Source: Syntrophaceae bacterium
Lineage (GTDB): Bacteria > Desulfobacterota > Syntrophia > Syntrophales > UBA2192
Direction: 5' to 3'
Length of the DNA: 64,000 bases
Assembly (NCBI GenBank): GCA_013177795.1
Contig: JABLXY010000003.1
Coordinates: 765,578-829,577, forward strand
The notes below the pieces were generated by a model, which saw only the letters and a list, made by a program, of their open reading frames with translations, did not search any database and was not told where the DNA came from. Both the position numbers and the translations under genes were made by a program. Of the stretch, positions 36,977 through 45,746 are shown one piece after another. The first letter of the stretch is position 1. Every line of letters begins with the position of its first letter.

Positions 36977-38023
36977 TCACTCCAGGTACCCTCTTTCCGG
37001 CATCAGGCCGTGGCGCCGCAGCGACTCGCCCGTCGCCGCGATGATGCCGGCCGGGATCCGGATGCCCCCGTGCAGCATGGGGCCCTCCCGGCCCGCCGCC
37101 TTCGGGCCGAAGGCCATGAAGTGCTCGATGGCCTTGTTGGCGTTGGTGAAGGCATTGCCGCAGGGGATCTCCGCGACGAGGGCGAAGACCTCGGCCACGG
37201 CGCCGGAGATCGCCGCGGAGATCCGCGCCGCCTCGTCGAGGCGCCCCTCCCGGATGCCGTTGACGACGCCCAGCAACCCCGCCGGGAAGCTGTTGGCGGT
37301 GCTCAGCAGAAAGCCGTCATACGCCCCGCCGCCCGGGCGCAGCCAGCGGGCATAGTCGCCCTCGGCGCCGCGCACGAGGAACACGCCCCCCGCGTCGACG
37401 CCGGAGAGGGCGATGCGGTCGGCGCCGCTCGAATCCTTGAAGAGGATGAGATTGGGGTAGCGGGCGGCAAGCCGGGCGAAGGTCTCCGGCGCCGTCTCGT
37501 TGCCCGTGACCTGGGGAAGCTGGTAGAGGGCCACCGGCAGTCCCCTGTCCAGGATGATTTCGAGGGCCGCGCCGATCGTTGCCTGGTCGAGGTCCTTCCC
37601 GGCGGGGGGGCAGACGGTGAACCCGCTGACCCCGGCGGCAATCAGGGCCGCCAGGGGATCGGCCTTGCCCGTCATCCGCTTCAAGATGTCGAGGTAGCTG
37701 TCGATCAGGGCCGCCACGTCCACCGTCTTCTTCCGGAGGGCGCCCAGCAGCAGGGCTACCCCCTTCTGCCGCGCCCTTTCGACGGCGAACCGGACGACGG
37801 TGTCCGTCTCGGCGTCGTCGAGGTCCCAGCCGTCGCCCGTCGAGCCGGGGACGAGGTATCCCTTGACGTGGGGCATCATCCACGCCAGGTGGGCCTCCAT
37901 CCGCTTCAAGTCGATCCGGCGCGCGGCGTCGAAGTGCGTCAGCGGCGGGCACCACAGCGGCGGGATCCCGCGCGGGAAGAGAAGCTGCTGGAGATTTTTT
38001 CTTTTCGCGGCAACGCTGCCCAT
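36977..38023 (-). CDS. Dihydrodipicolinate-synthase-family aldolase
   Basis: The protein has 348 residues from ATG 38023. The (beta/alpha)8 aldolase features are IPPLWCPPLTHFDAARRID, the GSTGDGWDLDD loop (in place of the usual G[ST]TGE), the Tyr in ALYQLPQVTGNE and the Schiff-base Lys in LILFKDSSGADR. It is ~50 residues longer than DapA and diverges in the substrate loop, so a role other than lysine synthesis (a sugar-acid or pyruvate aldolase) is likely. It does not sit with lysine genes. Confidence 0.82.
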   Translation of the reverse strand: MGSVAAKRKNLQQLLFPRGIPPLWCPPLTHFDAARRIDLKRMEAHLAWMMPHVKGYLVPGSTGDGWDLDDAETDTVVRFAVERARQKGVALLLGALRKKTVDVAALIDSYLDILKRMTGKADPLAALIAAGVSGFTVCPPAGKDLDQATIGAALEIILDRGLPVALYQLPQVTGNETAPETFARLAARYPNLILFKDSSGADRIALSGVDAGGVFLVRGAEGDYARWLRPGGGAYDGFLLSTANSFPAGLLGVVNGIREGRLDEAARISAAISGAVAEVFALVAEIPCGNAFTNANKAIEHFMAFGPKAAGREGPMLHGGIRIPAGIIAATGESLRRHGLMPERGYLE

Positions 38024-38155
38024 GGTAGTCTGACCCTCGGGTGGATTCGGAGAATCGCTGACAGGATACCCTAAAGCGGGGATTCCGGCAACGGCGGATC
38101 GACGGGCGTCTTCGCGGGCGGCCCCGGTCCGCACCATCCGGAAGGAGGGAGAACG

Positions 38156-38881
38156 ATGAGAAAACAGGCTGCTGCGGTCGCGATGTGTCTTTTCGCCGCC
38201 GTGTCCGCCGCCCGGGCGGCCGACATGACGGATCTGCTCAAGGCCGTCCCGGTGCCCGCCGTGACGGGCACGGCGCAGGACTCCGGCACCGTCGCCTCGG
38301 GCCTGAAGGAGGCCCTCTCCGTGGGCACGAAGAATGCCGTGGGCCTGCTGTCGAAAAAGGACGGCTACTTCGGCAACGAGGCCGTGAGGATCCTCCTGCC
38401 CGAGAATCTGCGCCGCGTGGGCGACGCCCTGCGCATGGCGGGCTACCGGAAGGAGGTGGACGCCTTCATCCTCAGCATGAACCGGGCGGCGGAGAGGGCG
38501 GCGCCGAAGGCGGCCGACATCTTCGCCGGGGCCATCCGCGAGATGTCCATCGGCGATGCGCAGAAGATCCTGGGCGGCGGCAACACGGCGGCCACGGAGT
38601 ACTTCCGGTCGAAGACCTCGCCGCGGCTCTTCGAGGCCTTCAAGCCCGAGATCTCGCAGAGCATGAACGAGGTGGGCGTGACGAAGGCCTACAAGGCCAT
38701 GACCGACCGGTACGCGTCGATGATGCCCTTCGTGAAGATGGACGCCCTCGATCTCGACAAGTACGTGACGGACAAGTCCCTCGAAGGCCTGTTTACCATG
38801 GTGGGGCAGGAGGAGACGAAGATCCGCACCAACCCCGCCGCGAGGACGACGGAGCTGCTCAGGAAGGTCTTCACGAAGTAG
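38156..38881 (+). CDS. DUF4197 secreted protein
   Basis: This is a 241-residue protein with signal peptide (AVAMCLFAAVSAARAA). The mature part opens MTDLLKAVPVPAVTG and contains VGLLSKKDGYFGNEAVRILL, LPENLRRVGDALR and VDAFILSMNRAAERAAPKAA, blocks I know from the DUF4197 family, which is widespread in Proteobacteria. It is mostly helical and probably periplasmic; the function is unknown. It is divergent from the aldolase gene and ends at a bidirectional terminator. Confidence 0.88.
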   Translation: MRKQAAAVAMCLFAAVSAARAADMTDLLKAVPVPAVTGTAQDSGTVASGLKEALSVGTKNAVGLLSKKDGYFGNEAVRILLPENLRRVGDALRMAGYRKEVDAFILSMNRAAERAAPKAADIFAGAIREMSIGDAQKILGGGNTAATEYFRSKTSPRLFEAFKPEISQSMNEVGVTKAYKAMTDRYASMMPFVKMDALDLDKYVTDKSLEGLFTMVGQEETKIRTNPAARTTELLRKVFTK

Positions 38882-38894
38882 CTTCGCACCGGGT

Positions 38895-38947
38895 AAAAAA
38901 ATCCCCCTCTTTCCCCCTTTGGCAAAGGGGGAGCAAGGGGGATTTTT
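38895..38947. terminator. Bidirectional terminator
   Basis: AAAAATCCCCC and CCCCCTTT pair with AAAGGGGG and GGGGGATTTTT to form a long hairpin with A-run and T-run at its ends. It can end both the DUF4197 gene and the convergent acyl-CoA dehydrogenase gene. Confidence 0.85.
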
Positions 38948-38957
38948 CAGAACAAAC

Positions 38958-40100
38958 CTACTTCGACTGCAGCACGCGGCCGATCGTCATGATCTCCGCT
39001 TCCTTCGTGCCCTCGTAGAGCTCGAGGATCTTGGCATCGCGGTAGTACTTCTGGACGGCGTACTCGTCGATGTAGCCGTAGCCCCCGTGGAGCTCGACGG
39101 CGTTGTTGGCGCAGAAGACGGCCACCTGCCCGCCGAGGAACTTCGCCATCGCCGACAAGGTGTAGTCGGGCTTGCCGATGTCGAAGGTCCAGGCCGCCCG
39201 GTAGGTCAGGGTCCGCAGGGCCTCGATCTGGATCGCCATCTCGGCGAGCTTCTTCTGGGTGAGCTGGTAGGAGCCCAGCGGCGCCCCGAAGGCCGTGCGC
39301 TCCTTGCAGTACTTCACGCTGGCCTCGAGGCAGGCCATCGAGAGGCCCAGGGCCTGCCCGGCGATCATGGAGCGCGTCGTGTCGAAGAAGTGCATGAGCT
39401 GGTAGAAGCCCCGCCCGTCCTTGCCCAGGAGGTTCGACTGCGGCACCCGCACGTCCTCGAAGGCGATCTCGGCCGTGTCGCTGGCGCGAATGCCCATCTT
39501 GCCCTTGATCTTGTTGCGGGTGATGCCCTTGGTGTTGGCATCCACGATGATCATGCTGAAGCTGTTGTGCTTCTTCTCCTCGGGCTTCGTGATGGCCTGG
39601 ACGACCATGAAGTCGCAGACCGTGCCGTTGGTGATGAACATCTTGTTGCCGTTGATGACGAAGTCGCTGCCGTCGCGCACGGCGCGCGTCTTGTAGCCCG
39701 CCACGTCGGTGCCCGCGTTGGGCTCCGTGTAGGCGCCCGCGGAGACCCACTCGCCCCGGCAGACCGGCGGCAGGTACTTGTGCTTCTGCTCCTCCGTGCC
39801 GTTCTGGAGGATCGCCTCGCACCCGAAGGCGGCGGCGATCACGTTGAGCCCGATCCCCATGTCCACGCGGGAGAGCTCCTCGGTGATGATCGCGTTGCCC
39901 AGGAAGCCCGCGCCGGGGCCGCCGTACTCCTCGGGGACCCAGGCCCCGACGAGGCCGTTCTCGGCGGCCTTCTTGCGGATCTCGGGGGTGTACTTCTCGT
40001 GCTCGTCGCACTCCCGGATCAGGGGCGTGAACTCCGCCACGGCGAACTTGTAGGCCATCTCCCTCAACATCTTGAGTTCATCGGACAGCTCGAAATCCAT
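38958..40100 (-). CDS. Acyl-CoA dehydrogenase (short/medium-chain type)
   Basis: This is a 380-residue protein. Motifs are AYTEPNAGTDVAGYKTRAV (FAD/substrate), NGNKMFITNGTVCDFMVV, GYGYIDEYAVQKYYRDAKIL and the catalytic base Glu363 in LELYEGTKEAE, the short/medium-chain position. It oxidises an acyl-CoA to the enoyl-CoA with electrons to ETF. With CoA-transferase, thiolase and hydroxyacyl-CoA dehydrogenase upstream on the same strand it suits butyrate or related acid turnover. Related cyclic acyl-CoA dehydrogenases cannot be excluded. An enoyl-CoA hydratase gene is not in the cluster. Confidence 0.94.
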   Translation of the reverse strand: MDFELSDELKMLREMAYKFAVAEFTPLIRECDEHEKYTPEIRKKAAENGLVGAWVPEEYGGPGAGFLGNAIITEELSRVDMGIGLNVIAAAFGCEAILQNGTEEQKHKYLPPVCRGEWVSAGAYTEPNAGTDVAGYKTRAVRDGSDFVINGNKMFITNGTVCDFMVVQAITKPEEKKHNSFSMIIVDANTKGITRNKIKGKMGIRASDTAEIAFEDVRVPQSNLLGKDGRGFYQLMHFFDTTRSMIAGQALGLSMACLEASVKYCKERTAFGAPLGSYQLTQKKLAEMAIQIEALRTLTYRAAWTFDIGKPDYTLSAMAKFLGGQVAVFCANNAVELHGGYGYIDEYAVQKYYRDAKILELYEGTKEAEIMTIGRVLQSK

Positions 40101-40179
40101 CTCTTCTCTCCTTTCGTGGGGGACCGGGCGGGAAGGGCGTCTTGTTGCTCCCCGCCGGCCCCGTGTTTGGTCGGCGGCG

Positions 40180-41526
40180 TTAGCCGCGCTTGTTGCTGTT
40201 GCGCCAGATGCCCTGGGCCTCGGCGGCCTTGATCAGCTCGTCGCGCGTGTCGGGGTGGGCGATGTTGATGAGCCCCTCGGCGCGCTGCCAGGTGTTCTTG
40301 CCCTTCATGTTGACCTTGCCGAACTCGGTGACGACGATGTGGTTGATCGTCCTCGAGACGGTGACGATGCCGCCCGGGGGCAGGTAGGGGACGATCCGCG
40401 ATCGGATCTTGCCCTCCTTGTCCTTGTAGCTCGAGGGCAGGCAGACGATGGACTTGCCGCCCTTGGACTCGTATCCCGCCAGCACGAAGTCCAGCTGGCC
40501 GCCCGTGCCCGTGATCTGCCGGAAGCCCGAGGACTCGGAGCAGACCTGCCCGTAGAGGTCCACCTCGATGGCGTTGTTGATCGTCACGACGTTGTCGTTG
40601 AGGGCGACGATGGAGGGCTTGTTGGTGTAGTTCACCGGGTAGGTGGCGCACCAGGGGTTGTCGTTGATGAAATCGTAGAGGATCTGCGTCCCCAGGGCGA
40701 AGGTGTAGACCATCTTGCCGGGGTCGATCTGCTTCTTTCTGCCCGTGAGCTTTCCCGCGTTGAACATGTGGACGTAGGCGTCGACGAGCATCTCCGTGTG
40801 GCAGCCCAGGTCCTTGAGGTCCGACTCGGCGATCATCATGCCCACGGCGTTGGGCATGCCGCCGATGCCGAGCTGGATGCAGGAGCCGTCCCTCATTTCC
40901 TCGAGGATGTACCAGGCCACCTTCTTGTCCACCTCCGAGGGGGGCGGTGAGGGGATTTGCGTCAGCGGCGGGTTCTCGCCCTCGACGATGTAGTCCACCT
41001 CGCTGATGTGGATGCCCTCCTCGTAGCCGCCGAGGCAGCGGGGCTGGTTCTTGTTGACCTCCACGATGACCGTCTTGGCCCGGTCGCACAGGGCCTTGGA
41101 GTGCGAGCACTGGGGCCCGAAGTTGAAGAAGCCGTTCTTGTCCATGGGGGTGACCTGGAGCATGAAGACGTCCAGGTCGTCGATCTCCTCGCGGCAGTAC
41201 CGCGGGACCTCGCAGTACTTGACGGGCGTGTAGTAGACGGGGACGCCCTTGTCGGCGAACTTGCGGTCGGCACCCGAGAAGTGCCAGCTGACCCAGGTGA
41301 AGGTCTCGCCCTTGGGGTCGGCGAGGACCACCTCCGGCGCGTAGGCCGTGACGCAGCTGCGGACCTTGACGTCCTTCAGCTCTCCCTTGCGGGCGGCCAG
41401 GGCCTTGTCGCAGGCCCGGACCATCCCCAGGAAGGACCCGTACTCCACCCAGTCGCCGGACTTGACGACGCGGGCGGCCTGCTCAGCGGTGACGAGTTTC
41501 TTCTTGTACTGGTCCATCAAACTCAT
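40180..41526 (-). CDS. Acetyl-CoA hydrolase/transferase-family CoA-transferase
   Basis: The protein has 448 residues from ATG 41526, with a GGGGGAGGAAG ribosome site. It belongs to the 4-hydroxybutyrate/butyryl-CoA:acetate CoA-transferase group: the CoA-binding LGIGGMPNAVGMMI motif, the catalytic Glu in NNAIEVDLYGQVCSESSG, and the end NIAHPDTRDELIKAA. It would activate a short acid with acetyl-CoA or release acetate. It lies between the acyl-CoA dehydrogenase (79-bp gap) and thiolase (114-bp gap) genes. Confidence 0.92.
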   Translation of the reverse strand: MSLMDQYKKKLVTAEQAARVVKSGDWVEYGSFLGMVRACDKALAARKGELKDVKVRSCVTAYAPEVVLADPKGETFTWVSWHFSGADRKFADKGVPVYYTPVKYCEVPRYCREEIDDLDVFMLQVTPMDKNGFFNFGPQCSHSKALCDRAKTVIVEVNKNQPRCLGGYEEGIHISEVDYIVEGENPPLTQIPSPPPSEVDKKVAWYILEEMRDGSCIQLGIGGMPNAVGMMIAESDLKDLGCHTEMLVDAYVHMFNAGKLTGRKKQIDPGKMVYTFALGTQILYDFINDNPWCATYPVNYTNKPSIVALNDNVVTINNAIEVDLYGQVCSESSGFRQITGTGGQLDFVLAGYESKGGKSIVCLPSSYKDKEGKIRSRIVPYLPPGGIVTVSRTINHIVVTEFGKVNMKGKNTWQRAEGLINIAHPDTRDELIKAAEAQGIWRNSNKRG

Positions 41527-41640
41527 AGACTTCCTCCCCCTTTTTTCCGTTTTCTGCTTCCGCACGGTCCCGTCCCCCTGGGGCCGGGCCGTCCGGGTTC
41601 ACCGTTGCCGTCCCGCCCGCATCGACGGGCCGGGCTTCGA

Positions 41641-42891
41641 TCAGATCATCTCCAGGGCCGTGGCCATGGACACGCCTCCCCCGCCGCACAGGGACGCGAG
41701 GCCGAGCGTCTTGCCCCGCTTCTTCATGGCGTGGATGAGCGTCACCATGATGCGGCAGCCCGTCGCCCCCACCGGGTGCCCGAGCCCGCAGCCCGAGCCG
41801 TTGACGTTGGTGATCTCCCGGTTGAGGCCGAGCTCCTTCTCGACGGCGACGTACTGCGCGGCGAAGGCCTCGTTGAGCTCGATGAGCTCGAAGTCGGCGA
41901 GCTTCAGGCCCGAGCGCTTCATGAGATCGCGCACGGCGGGGGCCGGCCCGATTCCCATGATGGAGGGGTGGCAGCCGCCGTACCCCACGGCCTTGATCCT
42001 CGCGATGGGCTTGCAGCCGAGCTCCTTGGCCTTCTCGGCCGTCATGATGACCATGGCCGCTGCGCCGTCGTTGATGCCCGAGGAGTTTCCGGCCGTGACC
42101 TTGCCGATCTTGGGCAGGAAGGCCGGGGGCAGGGCCGCGAGCCTCTCCATGGTCAGACCGGGCATGAAGTGCTCGTCCTTGTCGAAGACGACGGGCGGCT
42201 TGCCCTTCTTCTGCGGGATCTCGATGGGGACGATCTCCTCCTTGAAGTCGCCCTCCTTCGTGGCCCGCTCCACGTTGTTGTGGCTGCGCAGGGCCACGGC
42301 GTCCATCTCCTCGCGGGAGATGTTGTACTTCTGGGCGAGCAGTTCCGCCGTCTGCCCCATGATGTAGGGCTTGCCTTTCAGCGCCTCGATCACAGGGCCT
42401 TCCTTCACGGGGCCTTTCTCAGGCCCCGGCTGCAGGCGCGAGCCGCAGTAGAGGGCCTCGATCAGCATGTCGTCGAAGCTCGTGTTCTGGAGGCGGCAGC
42501 CCCAGCGCGCGGCCTGCACCGCGTAGGCCACCCCCGACATGTGCTCGACGCCGCCGCCGAGGACCACATCGACGAGGCCCGCCTGGATCATGGCCATGCC
42601 GGAGATGACGGCCTCCATGCCGGAGATGCAGACACGGTTGATGGTGACCGCCGTCGAGGTCTCGGGGATGCCCGCTTCGAGGGCCGCCACGCGGGCCACG
42701 TTGAGCGCGTTGTAGGGTTCGATGCAGTTGCCGAACCGCACGTCGTTGATGAGAGCGGGGTCGATGCCCGCCCGCCGGACCGCCTCCCTCATCGCAGCGG
42801 CGGCGATCTTGTAGGCGTGAACGTCCCTGAGCGTGCCGCCGAAGGACCCGATGGCCGTCCGGCAGGCCGATACGATGACGATGTCTTTCAT
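41641..42891 (-). CDS. Acetyl-CoA C-acetyltransferase (thiolase)
   Basis: The protein has 416 residues, about 20 more than usual because of an insertion near 165-190 (GPEKGPVKEGPVIEAL). The nucleophile Cys88 is in NRVCISGMEAVISGM. The other catalytic residues lie in LIELNEAFAAQYVA, GCGLGHPVGATGCRIM and LCGGGGVSMATALEM. It cleaves or forms acetoacetyl-CoA. It is followed in transcription by the CoA-transferase and preceded by the hydroxyacyl-CoA dehydrogenase. Confidence 0.96.
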   Translation of the reverse strand: MKDIVIVSACRTAIGSFGGTLRDVHAYKIAAAAMREAVRRAGIDPALINDVRFGNCIEPYNALNVARVAALEAGIPETSTAVTINRVCISGMEAVISGMAMIQAGLVDVVLGGGVEHMSGVAYAVQAARWGCRLQNTSFDDMLIEALYCGSRLQPGPEKGPVKEGPVIEALKGKPYIMGQTAELLAQKYNISREEMDAVALRSHNNVERATKEGDFKEEIVPIEIPQKKGKPPVVFDKDEHFMPGLTMERLAALPPAFLPKIGKVTAGNSSGINDGAAAMVIMTAEKAKELGCKPIARIKAVGYGGCHPSIMGIGPAPAVRDLMKRSGLKLADFELIELNEAFAAQYVAVEKELGLNREITNVNGSGCGLGHPVGATGCRIMVTLIHAMKKRGKTLGLASLCGGGGVSMATALEMI

Positions 42892-42904
42892 GATGCACTC
42901 CTTG

Positions 42905-42985
42905 AAGAGGCTAAGGGCGTGCGGCTAAGGGCGAAAGGCGAAGAGGGGGAAGCATTGTCCCGCCCCTCGCCTTTTGCCTTTCGCC
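42905..42985. repeat. Phased purine tract with inverted copy
   Basis: ggctaagggcg occurs twice in tandem, followed by gaaaggcgaagaggggg, and then by the partly complementary cccctcgccttttgcctttcgcc. The two arms can pair over ~10 bp at each end. It fills the 100-bp gap between thiolase and dehydrogenase genes and may affect mRNA processing between them. Confidence 0.5.
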
Positions 42986-42991
42986 ATGTGC

Positions 42992-43849
42992 CTATTTCTT
43001 TGTGTAATCGAAAACCCCCTTGCCGCTCTTGCGGCCGAGGCGACCCGCGCGCACCAGCTTCACCAGCAGCGGGGCCGGCCGGTACTTGTCCCCCAGCTCC
43101 GCATGGAGGTTGTTGACCACGTGCAGCAGCGTGTCCAGGCCGACGAGGTCCGACAGGGCCAGCGGGCCGATCGGGTGGTTGCAGCCCAGCACCATCCCCT
43201 TGTCGATGTCCTCGGCGCTCGCCACCCCCTCGCCCAGCACGAAGAAGGCCTCGTTGAGCATGGGGCACAGGATCCGGTTCACGGCGAAGGCCGGCGCCTC
43301 GTTGACGATGATCGTCTCCTTGCCGAGGCTCTTGCCCCACTCCAGAGCGATCCTGAGCGTCTCGTCGGAGGTCTCGTAGCCCTTGATGACCTCGAGGAGC
43401 TTCATCACCGGAACGGGGTTGAAGAAGTGGGTGCCGATGAACTTGTCGGGCCGCTTCGTCACGGCCGCCATGGCCGTGATGCTCACCCCCGAGGTGTTGC
43501 TGAAGAACAGGCACTCGGGCTTCACGATCCCCTCGAGCTCCTGGAAGACCTTCTTCTTGACCTCGAGCAGCTCGATGATGACCTCGACGACAACGTCGGC
43601 GTCGGCCGCGGCCTCCTTGAGGTCCAGCGTGGGCTTGATCCGGCCGAGGATCGCGTCCATGTCGGCCTGGGTGCGCTTGCCCTTCTCGACCTCGCGGGCG
43701 AGGTTCTTGCGGATGGTGTTCATGCCGCCGTCGATGAATCTCTGCTCGATGTCGCGCATGGTCACCTCGTAGCCCGCCTGGGCGCACACCTGCGCGATCC
43801 CGTTGCCCATCAGTCCCGCTCCCAGCACGCAAACCTTCTTGATTGCCAT
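42992..43849 (-). CDS. 3-hydroxybutyryl-CoA dehydrogenase
   Basis: The protein has 285 residues from ATG 43849, with AGGAGG upstream. The NAD-binding start is [40 protein letters not shown] and [20 protein letters not shown] carry the catalytic Ser/His region, and the C-terminal domain has [19 protein letters not shown]. It ends [14 protein letters not shown], the family tail. It is the first gene of the acyl-CoA cluster. Confidence 0.96.
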   Translation of the reverse strand: MAIKKVCVLGAGLMGNGIAQVCAQAGYEVTMRDIEQRFIDGGMNTIRKNLAREVEKGKRTQADMDAILGRIKPTLDLKEAAADADVVVEVIIELLEVKKKVFQELEGIVKPECLFFSNTSGVSITAMAAVTKRPDKFIGTHFFNPVPVMKLLEVIKGYETSDETLRIALEWGKSLGKETIIVNEAPAFAVNRILCPMLNEAFFVLGEGVASAEDIDKGMVLGCNHPIGPLALSDLVGLDTLLHVVNNLHAELGDKYRPAPLLVKLVRAGRLGRKSGKGVFDYTKK

Positions 43850-44231
43850 CGTCCAGTCCCTCCTGTCTTTGGTTTTTCGTTCAACTCGCTGATTCGATTC
43901 GATCGTTCTTGGTTTCAGCCCGAAGGGCACCGCCGGGCGCTTCATTCCCGCGCAGCCGGGTGCCCGGGAACCCCTGTGTGTCCCCGGTCCCTGTCGTGCG
44001 GACTGCGAATCGACGCGGCGGGCGCGTTGCTGACGGTTCGGCCGCTGAGGCGGGGCCGGGCGGCGCGGGCCCGGACCCTGCGGGCAGACGGGTCGCGGGC
44101 GTCCCTCCTTGCCATGCCCCGAGTGCCCGGCAGCGAGACTGAAAGTGAGGCGCCGGGTTGCCATCTCCGCCATGGGATCCCCCGCGGCAACCCGGCGTTG
44201 GATTCGGCGCAAGTTACAGATGCTTTAAGGC

Positions 44232-44260
44232 CTTTATGGTGAAACCGGCGAAAAAATCAA
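44232..44260 (-). promoter_or_regulatory. Possible promoter of the acyl-CoA cluster
   Basis: On the minus strand TTGATT (44260-44255), a 17-bp spacer and ATAAAG (44237-44232). The -10 match is weak. Confidence 0.3.
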
Positions 44261-44284
44261 TATTAGAAGAATACAACGATAATG

Positions 44285-44299
44285 TTACAAAAAATGTAA
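44285..44299. promoter_or_regulatory. Palindrome TTACA-N5-TGTAA, operator candidate
   Basis: Perfect 5-bp arms around AAAAA lie about 25 bases upstream of the -35 proposed for the acyl-CoA cluster and 5 bases from the stop of the PAS-LuxR gene. The regulator is not identifiable. Confidence 0.35.
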
Positions 44300-44303
44300 G
44301 ATG

Positions 44304-45551
44304 CTACGGGAGCTGGGAGAGATAGGTCTGGAGGTTGATCTTTCGGTTGTTGAGGCCGAGCTTGTGCCGGATGCGGTGGCGGCAGATGTTGACGGCGCTG
44401 GGCGTGACGTTGAGGAACTCGGCGATCTCCTTCGTGCTTCGGCCTTCCCTGATCAGGCCGGCCACCTGGAGCTCCCTCGGCGTCAGGTTCATGTGCAGGG
44501 CGGTCAGCTTGCTCGAAAAGGGGGCGATGATGTCCCGGAGGTTGGATTCGAGGATGAGGACGCTCGTCCGGTCCACGGGGTCGAGGCGGCCCTTCTTGAG
44601 CTTCTCGACGTAGGGCAGGACGAGCTTCTTGACGTTGGTCAAGACCTTCTCCTCCAGCTCGTTGCGGTCCTCCTCGCGGCGTTTCAGCAGCACCCGCAGC
44701 GCCGCGTTGAGCTCCTCGAGCTCGCGCGTCTTGTTCTCGAGCTCGCTGCCCCGGACCCGGAGCGCCTCGTCGGCCTTCCGCAGGTCGGTGATGTCCACCA
44801 TCGAGGCGATGCTCTTGCGCGTCCCCGGGATGAGGTCCACCGTCAGGAAGACGTTCCGGGCCTCGCCGGACTTGTGCAGAAAGCGGAACTCGTAGTTCTT
44901 GGGCGGCCCCGCGGGGTCGATCCGGCGCAGGCGGTGGTACTGCTTCATCCGCTCCACGTCCTCGGGCACGACGAATTCCGTCCAGCTCTTCCGGTTCTCC
45001 GTCTCCTCCCGCGTCCAGCCGAACCGCTTGACGAACTCGCGGTTGACGAGCGAAATCGTCGTGTCCTCCTCGAGGATCATCGTTGCCGCGCCCGTCGTCT
45101 CGAAGAGGGTCCGGTACCAGGTCTCCGATTCCCGCAGCTGTTCCTGCGTGCGCTTCTCCTCGGAGATGTCCATGGAGTTGCCGAGGATGGCCGGCCTGCC
45201 GTCGAGCGTGATGGAGGCCACCGTTTCGAGGACCCAGCGGGTCCGGCCCTGTTTCGTCAGGATGCGGAACTCGTGCGGCGAGGCCCGCTCCCCGCGGAGC
45301 ATGGCCCGGGCGTTCCGCTTCACGGCCTCGCGGTCCTCCGGGTGCACCATGAAGTCCGATTTCTTGCCGATGAGCTCCTCGGTTGAGTAGCCCGCATAGG
45401 AGGCTGCGTTGGCGTTGACGAAGCGGAACAGGCCGTCCTGCACGACGTAGATGCCGGCAACGGACTTCTCCGTGAGGGTCCGGAAGAGGTGTTCGCTCTC
45501 CTTGAGCGAATCGGCGACCCGGCTCCGCCCTCGCCGGCCTTCGGCGATCAT
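44304..45551 (-). CDS. PAS-PAS-LuxR transcriptional regulator
   Basis: The protein has 415 residues from ATG 45551; the open frame extends to 46784 but would run antisense through the sigma factor gene. PAS1 (~20-130) has GIYVVQDGLFRFVNANAASY and SPHEFRILTKQGRTRWVLET. PAS2 is at ~142-258, a coiled coil at ~258-305, and a LuxR-type HTH at 355-408 (LTPRELQVAGLIREGRSTKE, TPSAVNICRHRIRHKLGL). There is no receiver or kinase, so a ligand or redox signal may act directly on the PAS pair. PAS1 closely resembles PAS1 and PAS3 of the kinase at 56179. It is divergent from the sigma factor. Confidence 0.9.
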   Translation of the reverse strand: MIAEGRRGRSRVADSLKESEHLFRTLTEKSVAGIYVVQDGLFRFVNANAASYAGYSTEELIGKKSDFMVHPEDREAVKRNARAMLRGERASPHEFRILTKQGRTRWVLETVASITLDGRPAILGNSMDISEEKRTQEQLRESETWYRTLFETTGAATMILEEDTTISLVNREFVKRFGWTREETENRKSWTEFVVPEDVERMKQYHRLRRIDPAGPPKNYEFRFLHKSGEARNVFLTVDLIPGTRKSIASMVDITDLRKADEALRVRGSELENKTRELEELNAALRVLLKRREEDRNELEEKVLTNVKKLVLPYVEKLKKGRLDPVDRTSVLILESNLRDIIAPFSSKLTALHMNLTPRELQVAGLIREGRSTKEIAEFLNVTPSAVNICRHRIRHKLGLNNRKINLQTYLSQLP

Positions 45552-45746
45552 GGCGGCGGCTCGAAAGCTGATCCGGGGGGGCTTCAACCGCGGCACGGGC
45601 TCTCTCCTTGTACGCTCCGAGAGACCTTTTACTACAAAGCGGGGGCACGGTAAAGCGTGAAAACGTCTGCGAAAATGAGGCATTCCATCGGCAGCACGAA
45701 TGGGGTAAGATGGCCCCGTGCCCCACGGCACGGAAAGGGGGAGCCG

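Larger units (their letters stand above)
43850..44303. other. Long upstream region of the acyl-CoA cluster, no gene
   Basis: This 454-base gap is very GC-rich near the operon and AT-rich at 44225-44300. I see no coding region. Its AT-rich end carries the promoter and palindrome candidates listed separately, which would leave a leader of ~370 bases. Confidence 0.5.

Noticed and set aside
43843-44212. ORFs on both strands in the leader of the acyl-CoA cluster
   Set aside because: Arg/Pro/Gly-rich shadow-like products without ribosome sites; treated as untranslated leader.
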